From contig CANQEL010000016.1 in the NCBI GenBank assembly GCA_947594855.1, forward strand, positions 1-54,997: DNA of 54,997 nt, given 5' to 3'. Under the pieces are notes generated by a model. The model saw only the letters and a list, made by a program, of their open reading frames with translations. It had not been told where the DNA came from and made no database searches. Shown piece by piece: positions 33,715 through 43,430 of this stretch. Numbering within the stretch: position 1 is the first letter of the stretch; each line of letters starts with the position of its first letter. The stretch comes from an uncultured Lachnospiraceae bacterium (GTDB taxonomy: Bacteria; Bacillota; Clostridia; Lachnospirales; Lachnospiraceae). Position numbers and translations under genes: made by a program.

Positions 33715-35505
33715 TTACAATTTTTTACTGTCCGGTATAATTTTATAATTTTTTATAATAAGCTGCACATTTCTAAACCCGTTATATTCATTTATCCTCG
33801 CATTAAACGTAAATGCCGCGCATACATCATTTGCTGCGCCGCGCAGCATCATTTCCATTTGTTCCGTTCCATATATCCTCTCCACATCATTCAGGAAATT
33901 ATCCATATTATCAAACATCATGGCATTGCATGAAGTTTTTTCGGAATCAGCAATTGTCATTTTGAGAACATTGCTGTTCTTTCCAATAATACGGGCACGT
34001 ACGATACTGAAACGTCTTCCGAAAAACAATGGCTCCCTGTTACCTTCACCAAATGGCATAAGCACAGAAAATGATTCTATCACGGGTATTGAAACATGCC
34101 TGAGATTCACCTCTGCGTCTATATCTACCACAGATACAAAATCCTCTTCGGTAAGCGGTGAATTCTCATTAAGAATCTTTTCAAGCATATCAAAATTCTC
34201 TTTTGGAAGCGACATCCCGGCAGCCATTGCATGACCTCCGAACCTGCAGAAAAGATTCCTGCATTTTGCAAGCTCGTCGTACATATTATAAGCGGGTATC
34301 GAGCGGCCTGAGCCTTTATATATACCATCTTCCGCTTCTGCAAATATTATTACAGGCTTATTATATTTTTCCTTTATCCTTCCTGCAACAATTCCCGCGA
34401 TGCTTTCGTGACAGTCTTTTATATATATAACAAGCACATCCTTATCCCTATACCTGGGAGACTCTGCAATACCGGCGGCAATACAGGCTCCTTTTTCAGT
34501 CATTTCCTTACGGTAATCATTTAAGGACTTTAATGTCAGCGCAATATCATAAGCTTCTTTCTTATTATCTGACGTAAGCAGGTCAAATGCAGGTTTCACC
34601 GTACCAAGCCTGCCCGCGGCATTAAAACACGGCCCTATTATGAAACCTACATGATAAGGCGTAATATCCCTTTCATTTATTTCATTTACTTCCTTTATTG
34701 CCCATAGTCCGGGATTATCCGTATGCGACAGCAGCTTAAGGCCTTCGCGCACAATTATTCTGTTTTCTCCACTAAGCTCCATCACATCAGCCACAGTTGC
34801 AATTGCCGCATACTGCAGAAGTATATTCATCTCATCTTCAGGAATACCACACATCTCATATAAAATACCCATAAGCCTGTAGCATACCCCTGCACCGCAC
34901 AGTCCTTTGAACGAATATCCACAATCAGCCTGTTTGGGATTGCAAACAGCATCTGCAGGAGGAATTATGTAATTGCGCTTATCATTATCACAGGCTAAAA
35001 AAGGTACCTCATGATGATCGGTAATAATAACAGTCATTCCAAGTTTTTTTGCATATTTTACTTCTTCCGCCGCAGCTATTCCGTTATCACATGTAATCAA
35101 AAGGCTTATGCCCTTACCATATGCCTCATCTATGATACGCCTGTTTATTCCATAACCTTCCTTTACACGGTCAGGAGTAAAAAGCTCAGGCTTTGCCCCG
35201 GCTTTTTTTAACCCTGTATACAGAATCATTCCGGCAAATATTCCGTCACAGTCATAATCAGTAACAACAGCAATACTGTCACCTTTATCTGATGCTTTCT
35301 TCAATATATCCGACGCCTTATCAATATCTTTCATTTTATGCGCATCAGACAGTGAATTTATTGTTCCGTACAGGTACTCTTCAATATCTTCTTCTTTTAT
35401 CCCACGGTTTACTATAAGCTTTATAATAAGAGGCGGCAGATTAAATTTTGCTGCAAGCCTCCCAAAATCTGCCTGTGTCCTGTCAGTAACCCATTTTTCT
35501 TTCAT
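33715..35505 (-). CDS. recJ: Single-strand-specific DNA exonuclease RecJ
   Basis: 596 residues from ATG 35505, chosen because GGAG lies 6 nt before it; the ATG at 35517 contains that site. A 5'-3' exonuclease in recombination and mismatch repair. DHH phosphoesterase motifs: VTDYDCDGIFAGM, TCDNGIAAAEEV, IITDHHEVP (near 161), FNAAGRLG; then DHHA1 (GSGRSIPAYNMYDELAKC, FGGHAMAAGM) and a C-terminal OB-like part. Slightly longer than B. subtilis-type minimal cores and complete in motifs. Confidence 0.93.
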   Translation of the reverse strand: MKEKWVTDRTQADFGRLAAKFNLPPLIIKLIVNRGIKEEDIEEYLYGTINSLSDAHKMKDIDKASDILKKASDKGDSIAVVTDYDCDGIFAGMILYTGLKKAGAKPELFTPDRVKEGYGINRRIIDEAYGKGISLLITCDNGIAAAEEVKYAKKLGMTVIITDHHEVPFLACDNDKRNYIIPPADAVCNPKQADCGYSFKGLCGAGVCYRLMGILYEMCGIPEDEMNILLQYAAIATVADVMELSGENRIIVREGLKLLSHTDNPGLWAIKEVNEINERDITPYHVGFIIGPCFNAAGRLGTVKPAFDLLTSDNKKEAYDIALTLKSLNDYRKEMTEKGACIAAGIAESPRYRDKDVLVIYIKDCHESIAGIVAGRIKEKYNKPVIIFAEAEDGIYKGSGRSIPAYNMYDELAKCRNLFCRFGGHAMAAGMSLPKENFDMLEKILNENSPLTEEDFVSVVDIDAEVNLRHVSIPVIESFSVLMPFGEGNREPLFFGRRFSIVRARIIGKNSNVLKMTIADSEKTSCNAMMFDNMDNFLNDVERIYGTEQMEMMLRGAANDVCAAFTFNARINEYNGFRNVQLIIKNYKIIPDSKKL

Positions 35506-35574
35506 ATTTTTCTCCATTTTGTATATATTTATATTTATTTTACTCCAAAACCCTGATATATGTAAATATCATAT

Positions 35575-35603
35575 TTGAACCTGTCTTACTTTTCTGATAT
35601 TAT
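35575..35603 (+). promoter_or_regulatory. Promoter of prmA
   Basis: TTGAAC (35575-35580), 17 nt, TATTAT (35598-35603), 37 nt before the ATG. Confidence 0.55.
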
Positions 35604-35639
35604 AGATAACACAGATAATTGCGAAAGGCGGACTTTTAT

Positions 35640-36605
35640 ATGAAATGGACACAATATACATTATACACAACCACACAGGCAACAGACCTGATAAGTTACG
35701 AACTCGGCGAACTTGGGGTTGAAGGTATTGAAATAGAAGATAACGTACCGCTTACAGAGGATGAAAAACGCCAGATGTTTGTTGACATACTTCCTGACCC
35801 TGTATCAAACGATAATACGGCTGTTATAAAATTCTACAGGGATTTTGAAGAAGACAGCGCGGCTTTCACCGCAAAGGTACGCAACGTCATTAATGAGCTC
35901 AGAAACTTTACCGATATCGGAAGCGGAAAGATAGAAGTATCTGAAACTGCCGACAGGGACTGGATTAATAACTGGAAAGAATTTTTTCATACATTCAGGG
36001 TATCGGATAAAATGATAATCAAACCAAAATGGGAATCCATAGATAATTTTTCAGATTATAAAAAAGATGACATTGTAATCAGCATAGACCCCGGTACCGC
36101 ATTCGGAACCGGCTCACACGACACTACAAAACTGTGTATACTCGCCATTGAAAAATATATCAGAAAAGGTATGGAAATCCTTGACGTGGGATGCGGAAGC
36201 GGTATTCTTTCAATTGCCGGGATAAAATACGGCGCGAAACACGCACTCGGAATAGATATAGATAAATACGCCCTTCCATGTACATTTGACAACCGTAACA
36301 TCAACAATATATCTGAAAAACAATTTGAGGCAATATGCGGCAATCTTCTCACAGACGAAAACCTTCAAAACAGTATTGGCGATAATTATTACGATATCGC
36401 CGTCGCCAATATACTTGCTGACGTAATCATTCCATTATCAGCAGAAATACCGCGCCACATCAAACCTGGAGGACTGTTCATCTCGTCAGGAATAATAAAT
36501 ACGGCTGCCGAAAATGTAAGGCATGCAATAATTTCAGCCGGCTTTGAGATAATTGAAACAACCACCCTTGGCGAATGGTACTGCTTTACGGCGCAAAAGA
36601 ATTAA
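35640..36605 (+). CDS. prmA: Ribosomal protein L11 methyltransferase
   Basis: 321 residues from ATG 35640, which follows AAAGGCGG by 8 nt. Trimethylates ribosomal protein L11. N-terminal substrate-binding domain (ELGVEGIEIED, DWINNWKEFFHTFRVSDKMIIKPKW), then the AdoMet-binding fold with PGTAFGTGSHDTTKLC, ILDVGCGSGILSIAG, and VANILADVIIPL, all family signatures. It converges on the ABC ATPase gene with 12 nt between. Confidence 0.95.
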   Translation: MKWTQYTLYTTTQATDLISYELGELGVEGIEIEDNVPLTEDEKRQMFVDILPDPVSNDNTAVIKFYRDFEEDSAAFTAKVRNVINELRNFTDIGSGKIEVSETADRDWINNWKEFFHTFRVSDKMIIKPKWESIDNFSDYKKDDIVISIDPGTAFGTGSHDTTKLCILAIEKYIRKGMEILDVGCGSGILSIAGIKYGAKHALGIDIDKYALPCTFDNRNINNISEKQFEAICGNLLTDENLQNSIGDNYYDIAVANILADVIIPLSAEIPRHIKPGGLFISSGIINTAAENVRHAIISAGFEIIETTTLGEWYCFTAQKN

Positions 36606-36617
36606 TATATTAAATCC

Positions 36618-37511
36618 TCAGGGCTTTTCTATAATTATTTTTCCGTCCTTAAGCTCAAGTTTAACACGGTTTCCGTCTATTCCAAGCCCGCTAAGAAGCT
36701 CAGAAGGTATCTGCAGTCTTCCGGAACGGTCAAGAACTGCATATTCCTCCTGTGTTTCATCTGCATTATTCCAGTTAAACGACATATCTTTAAGCTTTTC
36801 TACGTAATCTTCTTTCATAATTCTTTCACTGCTTGTCTTGCCGTCACGTATTGACACTACCCTGTTTACTTTTCTTGCAAGCCCTTTATCATGAGTAACA
36901 ATAACTATTGTAATCCCAAGCTGTTCATTTAAGTTTCTGAACATATCCAGAATATAATCAGATGTATTTCTGTCTACCGAGCCTGTAGGCTCATCTGCCA
37001 AAAGCAGTTTCGGTTTATTGGCAAGCGCTATCGCAATAGCCACGCGCTGCTGTTCTCCTCCCGAAAGCTGGCTTAACCTGCTGTTCTTTCTGTGACTTAA
37101 CCCAACCATTTCAAGGAGTTCAACAGCCCTTTCTTTTTTATTGGCTTCTTTCGTAAAAAGCATGGGCGTCATTATATTTTCAATTGCCGTAAGGTATGGA
37201 AGAAGATTCCGCGCGTTATTCTGCCACACAAACCCTACCGTATTTTTCTTATACTCAACCAGTTCGTCCTCAGTAAGGCGGAACAGATTCTTTCCATCTA
37301 CATATAATTTTCCGGCACTGGGTCTGTCCAGCCCTCCAATCATATTAAGGAACGTTGATTTTCCACTTCCGCTGTTACCTATAATTGCCATAAGCTCACC
37401 ACGCTCTACAGTAAGGTCAAGACCCTGTAAAGCCAGAACTTCTATATCTTTCGTTTTATATATCTTTACAAGATTATCACATTCTATCATTGCGTCAGGA
37501 TTAATCCGCAC
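36618..37511 (-). CDS. ABC transporter ATPase with C-terminal AbrB-like domain
   Basis: 297 residues if started at GTG 37511, 7 nt after AGGA; the frame is open to 37604 inside the upstream gene, so the start is uncertain. MacB/LolD-type ATPase: Walker [10 protein letters not shown] (45-53), [14 protein letters not shown]-loop region, signature LSGGEQQR, Walker [13 protein letters not shown], switch His in VTHDKG. After it, residues about 255-297 read [16 protein letters not shown]...[18 protein letters not shown], the swapped-hairpin pattern of AbrB/MazE-like domains. Second ATPase of the efflux operon; with the other it may form a heterodimer under the FtsX-like permease (inference). Confidence 0.88.
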   Translation of the reverse strand: MRINPDAMIECDNLVKIYKTKDIEVLALQGLDLTVERGELMAIIGNSGSGKSTFLNMIGGLDRPSAGKLYVDGKNLFRLTEDELVEYKKNTVGFVWQNNARNLLPYLTAIENIMTPMLFTKEANKKERAVELLEMVGLSHRKNSRLSQLSGGEQQRVAIAIALANKPKLLLADEPTGSVDRNTSDYILDMFRNLNEQLGITIVIVTHDKGLARKVNRVVSIRDGKTSSERIMKEDYVEKLKDMSFNWNNADETQEEYAVLDRSGRLQIPSELLSGLGIDGNRVKLELKDGKIIIEKP

Positions 37512-37533
37512 ATCATTGTCCTGGGTAATAATA

Positions 37534-38226
37534 TCACTCTTCTCCCGTTTCAGCTGTTTCAACAACTTCACCATCCTCCAGTTCATATATACAATCAGAA
37601 GCACCCATAAGTCCTGTATCGTGTGTAGTCATGACTATCGTTATTCCCTCATTCAGGGTAAGCTCCTTAAATATCTTAACAACCTGAAGACCTGTATTTG
37701 AGTCAAGCTCTGCAGTAGGCTCATCTGCAAATATTATCTCAGGTTTATGCGCAATCGCCCTGGCTATAGCCACACGCTGCTGTTCTCCTCCCGAAAGTTC
37801 CTCAGGCATATGGTTAGCCCTTTTTAAGAGACCTACCATTTTAAGGCACTCCATTACACGTTGTTTTCTGTTTCCCCTATACCCTGAAAGCCTTAGCGCA
37901 AATTCCACATTTTCATAAGCGGTCATAATAGGTATAAGCGCAACCGACTGGAATACGAAACCAATCTTCGTTTTCCTTATCTCCTCACGCTTTTTCTCAG
38001 ACATAACAGTTATATCTTCGCCATGAAAAGTAATGCTTCCGGATTTTGGTCTGTCCAGCGCCCCAAGCAGATTCATAAGAGTAGTTTTTCCCGAACCGGA
38101 ACGCCCCCTAAGAATTGTCATTTTCTTTTCAGGAATACTTATATTAATATTTTTCAGAGCATAAAATTCACCGTCTGAGACAGGAAAGCTCTGTACAATA
38201 TCATGGGTTTCAATAATTGCCGCCAT
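37534..38226 (-). CDS. ABC transporter ATPase (MacB/LolD type)
   Basis: 230 residues from ATG 38226, 6 nt after GGGGAGG. Walker [10 protein letters not shown] (41-49), Q-loop [18 protein letters not shown], signature LSGGEQQR, Walker [13 protein letters not shown], switch His TTHDTG. It starts 1 nt after the permease stop. Drives the FtsX-like permease that precedes it; the exported substrate is unknown. Confidence 0.93.
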   Translation of the reverse strand: MAAIIETHDIVQSFPVSDGEFYALKNINISIPEKKMTILRGRSGSGKTTLMNLLGALDRPKSGSITFHGEDITVMSEKKREEIRKTKIGFVFQSVALIPIMTAYENVEFALRLSGYRGNRKQRVMECLKMVGLLKRANHMPEELSGGEQQRVAIARAIAHKPEIIFADEPTAELDSNTGLQVVKIFKELTLNEGITIVMTTHDTGLMGASDCIYELEDGEVVETAETGEE

Positions 38227-38227
38227 A

Positions 38228-41053
38228 TTAATCCTCCCCAAGTTTTAATGCCTGTGATATTCTTATTTTTGTAATTATAAATGCAAGTATTATCATACAG
38301 ATTAAAATTACAAATCCTATCACCCCAAACAGCCTTACCATATCAACATTTTTATTTACTACAACAAGCGGTACTGCCTGTTCCGTCGTAGAATAGAATA
38401 TCTGTACGAGCGGAACAAAAAATTTTGAAGCCAGAACTCCTATCACCGCTCCGATTACAATAGACAGTCCTGAGCTAAATATCTGCTCATTTACAAGCAT
38501 CATTATAATCTCGCTTTTTTTCATACCCATTGCGCGGAATACACCAAATAGCAGCTCCCTCTGGCGTATTGACAGAATCCAGTATATAAGAAATCCCGCG
38601 CAACATAATATAAGCACGACAATAAAACTCATTGTAAGTATTCCGTTTGTTCCCTGAAACAGGGTGTTGTTCCTTATATCAACCATGTCTGCTGACAGGT
38701 CATCAAATTCAGTAAACATAAGACCTGTTTCTTCTGCGTAATCATATATAAACTGCGATGAACCATTTGTCTTAATCCAGATTTGATATGGCGTTACTCC
38801 CCATATTTCCTGTACCTTTGAAAGATTTGCTATAATAAGATACTGTTCGTTAGTCGCAAGCGCACCCTCATCGGTTATGCTGTAATCTGTCTGCATATAT
38901 GAAGGCCAGTAATCAACAAATCCGTACACGGTAGCAGATATAGCATCACCATCATCATTCACGTATTCAATCTTATCGCCTATGTCATACTCAAGAATAG
39001 TGTGAAAATTCATTGATAAAAGTACTGCGTCCATATTAGAGCCAAGCACATTCAGGTATGTATTAATATGTTCCGGCAAAAGTGAAGTATCAAAATTGGC
39101 CGTCTCCCCAAATTCTTTCGTACTGATGCCCATTAATGATATATTTAACGGCTCTGTTTCTTTATTTCCCGAAATAGTAACTTCTTCTTTCAGGACACGC
39201 GCAACAGACTCCGCGCCCGGCAAATTCCCAAATCGCGAATAATCAGGCTCGGTATATGTAAGTTCAAGATTTTCATCCGCCTCATACGTCGCTGTCGAAA
39301 CCAGAAATGCCGAATTATCTTTCCATACCTCTTTAAATACGATATCAGCACCATTTTTATATTCAAGGTTCTTCTCAGCATTAGACAATATTGTACGCGC
39401 AACCGTAGTATTGTATATTCCAAGCGCAACAGTAAGTATCAGAAATACCATCATAAACCTCTGCTTACCTCTGCTTCTGAGTATCTGAAGAAACGATGCA
39501 AAAGGCGCCGGTTTTAAGAACCTTTTTGATATCAGGTATACAATCTTAACAATAACCGGCTGTATCCTTAAAGCTACTATGCCTGCGCTTATAATAAACA
39601 GTGATGCGCACAGGAACAGCATAGGGTCAATTGAGTCTCCCGATAATACCCTGAATATAAGATTTTCCTTCCTGTCATTAAATGAATATATACCGTAAAC
39701 TGATACCGCAAAAAGTATAACATCCAGATATACCCTGCGCCATAATGGCTTTTTAACTTTATTTTTCTGCTGCTTATAATTGACAATAGTAATATTGGCA
39801 TCTTTAAGTACCGGAAGCACCATTACCGCAATTGATATTATAATTGCTGCCAGTCCGTAAAGAACAACCTGTCCATCTATCCTCACTTTAAGAGAACCCC
39901 TGTGTACAAATTCCAAAAATCCATTGGCCGAGCCCAGGACTTTACACAGAAATGCGCCAAGCGGAAGCGCTATTACTGCGCTCACAAAAGTGATTACTAC
40001 AGACTGCAGAAAATAAATTGTAATTATCTGCGACTTACTTGAACCACGGCTTTTAAGAAGCGCCATCTCATTCTGCTCCAAATCAAGCATCTGCCTCGAA
40101 ATCATAAATATAAATGCACACAACAATACAAGTACCGGCACCTGAAGAATTAAAAGCGTTGCAACAATCTTATTCTGCGACAATATAAATTCTTTAAGAA
40201 CCGACATATATGCAGGTTCATCGCAACGCATGGTTTTGGTGTTATACTCATTTACATACTTTTCAGTATTCCGTACTATTCTGCTTGCCGCGGAAGGTTC
40301 AATCTTTTCATAATCAAAAAACATATACCACAGAGCTTCTACATTATATAACTGTTTTTCTGTATTAATAAACTGCTTTTCAAATAATTCAGGAGAAACA
40401 AAACATTCCGTTGAATATTCAGACGGACTATGTACCCAGTACGAATCCTCCGTCTTACTGTTTGTAAACACTCCTACTATTTTTACGACAACCGGCTTGC
40501 CATCCGGCCCCTTTTCATCATTAAACTGTATTACTTCATTCAAAATAAGATTAGCTTCCACAAACGCTTTCTGGCTTACTATAGCTTCAATAACGCCATC
40601 TTTTACGGAATTATCATACATATGTCCTGCAAGAAGTTTTATATGTTCATCCATTCCGGTCATTGCGGCTATTCTCATGGTATGGGATTTGGTATTATCT
40701 TCTCTTCCCATAATTGAAGCAGCATTTGACTTCATTGTAGAAATCATCTTTACACGGTCTGTCTGTACAAGTCCGATATCTGACAAAACTGTTTCTGAAA
40801 GTTCTGACATTTTAATATAGTCAGCTTCATTGGACTGGTCCTTTGTCATAGCTGATTCAATGGTAAAAACTCCCGGATATACTCCTTCTTTTTCTATGTA
40901 ATCTCCAAATGATTTTCTCAGTGTTCTTTGCAGAGAAGCATTCTTATACATAGGATTACTGCACGCTATGGCAATCAATAAAATATTGCCAATAAGCAGA
41001 CTTATAACCATCCACTTTTTGTACAGAAGCTTCTGCAGCATAAATCTTATCAT
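38228..41053 (-). CDS. FtsX-like ABC permease, double length
   Basis: 941 residues with two FtsX-type units. A helix at 14-33, a large extracytoplasmic domain (about 35-290), four-helix membrane bundle between about 295 and 450, more helices near 475 and 530, a second extracytoplasmic domain (about 560-810) and three helices at the end (SFIVVLILCCAGFLIYWIL; LSIVIGAVIGVLASKFFVPL; FGVIGFVILICMIILAFII). LKSRGSSKSQI and FRAMGMKKSEI are the paired short motifs seen after TM2 in such permeases. Partner of the two ATPases and three adaptor lipoproteins; role probably peptide/antimicrobial efflux or lipoprotein handling (inference). Confidence 0.88.
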   Translation of the reverse strand: MIRFMLQKLLYKKWMVISLLIGNILLIAIACSNPMYKNASLQRTLRKSFGDYIEKEGVYPGVFTIESAMTKDQSNEADYIKMSELSETVLSDIGLVQTDRVKMISTMKSNAASIMGREDNTKSHTMRIAAMTGMDEHIKLLAGHMYDNSVKDGVIEAIVSQKAFVEANLILNEVIQFNDEKGPDGKPVVVKIVGVFTNSKTEDSYWVHSPSEYSTECFVSPELFEKQFINTEKQLYNVEALWYMFFDYEKIEPSAASRIVRNTEKYVNEYNTKTMRCDEPAYMSVLKEFILSQNKIVATLLILQVPVLVLLCAFIFMISRQMLDLEQNEMALLKSRGSSKSQIITIYFLQSVVITFVSAVIALPLGAFLCKVLGSANGFLEFVHRGSLKVRIDGQVVLYGLAAIIISIAVMVLPVLKDANITIVNYKQQKNKVKKPLWRRVYLDVILFAVSVYGIYSFNDRKENLIFRVLSGDSIDPMLFLCASLFIISAGIVALRIQPVIVKIVYLISKRFLKPAPFASFLQILRSRGKQRFMMVFLILTVALGIYNTTVARTILSNAEKNLEYKNGADIVFKEVWKDNSAFLVSTATYEADENLELTYTEPDYSRFGNLPGAESVARVLKEEVTISGNKETEPLNISLMGISTKEFGETANFDTSLLPEHINTYLNVLGSNMDAVLLSMNFHTILEYDIGDKIEYVNDDGDAISATVYGFVDYWPSYMQTDYSITDEGALATNEQYLIIANLSKVQEIWGVTPYQIWIKTNGSSQFIYDYAEETGLMFTEFDDLSADMVDIRNNTLFQGTNGILTMSFIVVLILCCAGFLIYWILSIRQRELLFGVFRAMGMKKSEIIMMLVNEQIFSSGLSIVIGAVIGVLASKFFVPLVQIFYSTTEQAVPLVVVNKNVDMVRLFGVIGFVILICMIILAFIITKIRISQALKLGED

Positions 41054-41072
41054 TTACCGGATTCCCGCCTTT

Positions 41073-42311
41073 CTATTTGTTGTATATAGCTACTTTCTGT
41101 CCTTCGTCAAGTCCGGAAAGAACAAGATAGTCCTTATTATTGCTTCCAAATACCTGTATATATCTTTTGAATATATTACCGTTATCATATATATATACAT
41201 ACGGTACCGATACTGCATTGCTGCCTTCATTCTTACTTTCAAACAATACAGCTTTGGAATCTACCATAAGCACATCTTTTACAAGTTTACTTTCAAAATA
41301 AACTTTTATTGCACCGGACCAGTCAACGCCTTCAGGTTCTTCAAGGATTTCCACATATGCATCCTCCGTAGCATTGCCGTAAGATAATATATTAGAGCAC
41401 ATAACAACCCTGCCCGGCATACTTATCTCCCCGCCTTTAGACGAAGCTACCGATATCGTAACATCTGCATTGTATCTTAACATTCCATGCGTAGTATCGT
41501 TAACCTTGATGCAATAATCTTTTTTAGGTGAAATTACTGCTACAATGTTGCCTTTCCTTATGATATTTTCATTATCCGCTTCACCAAGCTCCATTATATA
41601 ACCGCTGTGCGAGGCAACTACCTCTGTTTTTTCAAGTCCCTTTCTATACTCTTCAAGGGATTTTTTCTGCTCAGCCATACTTTCTGAAGTTTCCTGATAT
41701 TTTTCCAGGGCAAGCCTGAGTTTTTTTATTTCAAGTTTTTTAATTTCCCTTTCATTAGTATCTTTGATTTGTTTGAGCTCATGCTCAGCCTTTATTATCT
41801 CCGCGCGCCTTGTATCATATCCTGCCGCATATTCCTTTTCCTTCTGTTCTACCTCTGCTGCTCTTTGTTTGTATCCCGCCTCATCATATACAGGCTTATA
41901 CTCAAGTATTACATCCCCTTTATTCACCTTATCGCCTATCTTAACCTTATATTCAACGATTTCAGCTTCTTCGGTTTCCATTGTATCATAATAAAGGTCT
42001 CTGTATTCTACGTTTCCAATAGCAAACATTTCATATTTAAAATCGCCGCGCTTTACTTCCGTAATCTGATAATTAACATTTTCTCCGGAAGAACCATATC
42101 CATTTAAAGCTTCCGTATATAAAAGTTTCTCATTTTTTTCTTCCTTTTCCGCATCTGCCGCCGGTTTCTCTGTTACCACATTTTCACTTGTAGAAGCTTT
42201 ATTTTCCTTATTGGAATTACTGCATGCGCCAAAGGAAAAAGAAAGGATGCACAGGCACGCCATACTGCAAAAAATTAACGCTGCCTTTTTCAAAATGTTA
42301 TTGCTGGACAT
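41073..42311 (-). CDS. Membrane-fusion-type lipoprotein, third of three
   Basis: 412 residues from ATG 42311, 9 nt after GGAG, overlapping the previous gene by 14 nt. Lipobox SFGACS. An HlyD/MacA-like layout: half-lipoyl strand (KVKIGDKVNKGDVILEY), a coiled coil of about 60 residues (EVEQKEKEYAAGYD to SLEEYRKGLEKTE), the second half (VVASHSGYIMELGE) and beta-barrel domains ending LSGLDEGQKVAIYNK. It would bridge the permease to the outside of the cell. GC and codon use match its neighbours. Confidence 0.82.
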   Translation of the reverse strand: MSSNNILKKAALIFCSMACLCILSFSFGACSNSNKENKASTSENVVTEKPAADAEKEEKNEKLLYTEALNGYGSSGENVNYQITEVKRGDFKYEMFAIGNVEYRDLYYDTMETEEAEIVEYKVKIGDKVNKGDVILEYKPVYDEAGYKQRAAEVEQKEKEYAAGYDTRRAEIIKAEHELKQIKDTNEREIKKLEIKKLRLALEKYQETSESMAEQKKSLEEYRKGLEKTEVVASHSGYIMELGEADNENIIRKGNIVAVISPKKDYCIKVNDTTHGMLRYNADVTISVASSKGGEISMPGRVVMCSNILSYGNATEDAYVEILEEPEGVDWSGAIKVYFESKLVKDVLMVDSKAVLFESKNEGSNAVSVPYVYIYDNGNIFKRYIQVFGSNNKDYLVLSGLDEGQKVAIYNK

Positions 42312-43416
42312 ATACTTCATCTCCTTCCCCGACGCCATCAGTTATCTGCACATAAGAAGGCGTGGTGGTTCCAATAGTAACCTCCGTTTTCACTTTTGTG
42401 TCACCGACCTTTTTATATACATAATAAGTATGAGATTCTTCGTAAAGCGCATTTATCGGAATAACAAGCGCGTCACTGCAGAAACCTGATTCCACACACA
42501 TATTTACATACTCTCCAACCTCAAATTCGGTATTCTGTTCATCCAAATCATAATAAACATATGCCGTCTCTTCATTCGCAATAATCTGCGATATCTCCTC
42601 AGCATCATACGGAAGCTGTGTTATTCCGTACTCTTTATCTTTATATTTAACATAATATTTATCTGCCTTTCGTAAATCAGAACTGCTTATAAACTCCCCT
42701 TTAATCTGTTTACGCGTCTCAGATGAAACAGCCAGTACAAATGCTTCGCTGCTTACCTGATCTCCTGTACTCTTTGATATATATGTAACTATTCCATCCA
42801 TATCCGCATACAGAAAATATTTCTGCAAATCTTTCTGTACTTTCTCTTTTTTATGTTTAAGCTCCTTGAGCTCTATATTCTGCAGTTCCTTCTGATCTGC
42901 AAGTTTCTGCTTTTCAATAACAATATCCGCTTCCTTTATCTGCTTTTCTTTTTTTAACTGCTTTTTCTCTTTGCCCGATGCTTTTTTTATTTTATCATCC
43001 AGAATATTACTTTCTGCTTCCATAATACTTATATCGTATTCCATAATAAGGTTACTCTCTGCATTATCTTTATGCGCATTATCTATACTATCCGTAATAT
43101 CGTCATAAACCGCATTATCGGTTGCTCCTACTAATGTCGCAAGTATATCGCCTTTTTTTACATGCTGTCCCTGCTCAACCTTTATATCTTCAATAACTCC
43201 GTTAGTACTAAAACTAAGTTCCTCAGTATACGGAATTACCTGCGCATCCCTGTATTCCATATTGCATATCGGCTGCCTTTTAACCGCAACCACATCGCTT
43301 GTATCTCCCTGCGGCTCATTAAGCACCGGAATACTCATCACCTGTTTTGATTTACCGCAGCCTGCAGACAGCATAATCATACAAAGCACAGCAGCCAAAA
43401 AATATATTCTCTTCAT
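42298..43416 (-). CDS. Membrane-fusion-type lipoprotein, second of three
   Basis: 372 residues from ATG 43416 after AAAGGAAG. Lipobox LSAGCG. Lipoyl half IKVEQGQHVKKGDILATL, coiled coil (MEAESNILDDKIKKAS to KEKVQKDLQKYF), DMDGIVTYISKSTGDQV as the second half, and a C-terminal domain ending ITDGVGEGDEVYVQQ. Same design as its two neighbours but with low sequence similarity, so an old duplication. Confidence 0.82.
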   Translation of the reverse strand: MKRIYFLAAVLCMIMLSAGCGKSKQVMSIPVLNEPQGDTSDVVAVKRQPICNMEYRDAQVIPYTEELSFSTNGVIEDIKVEQGQHVKKGDILATLVGATDNAVYDDITDSIDNAHKDNAESNLIMEYDISIMEAESNILDDKIKKASGKEKKQLKKEKQIKEADIVIEKQKLADQKELQNIELKELKHKKEKVQKDLQKYFLYADMDGIVTYISKSTGDQVSSEAFVLAVSSETRKQIKGEFISSSDLRKADKYYVKYKDKEYGITQLPYDAEEISQIIANEETAYVYYDLDEQNTEFEVGEYVNMCVESGFCSDALVIPINALYEESHTYYVYKKVGDTKVKTEVTIGTTTPSYVQITDGVGEGDEVYVQQ

Positions 43417-43430
43417 ATAATTTCTTCCTT

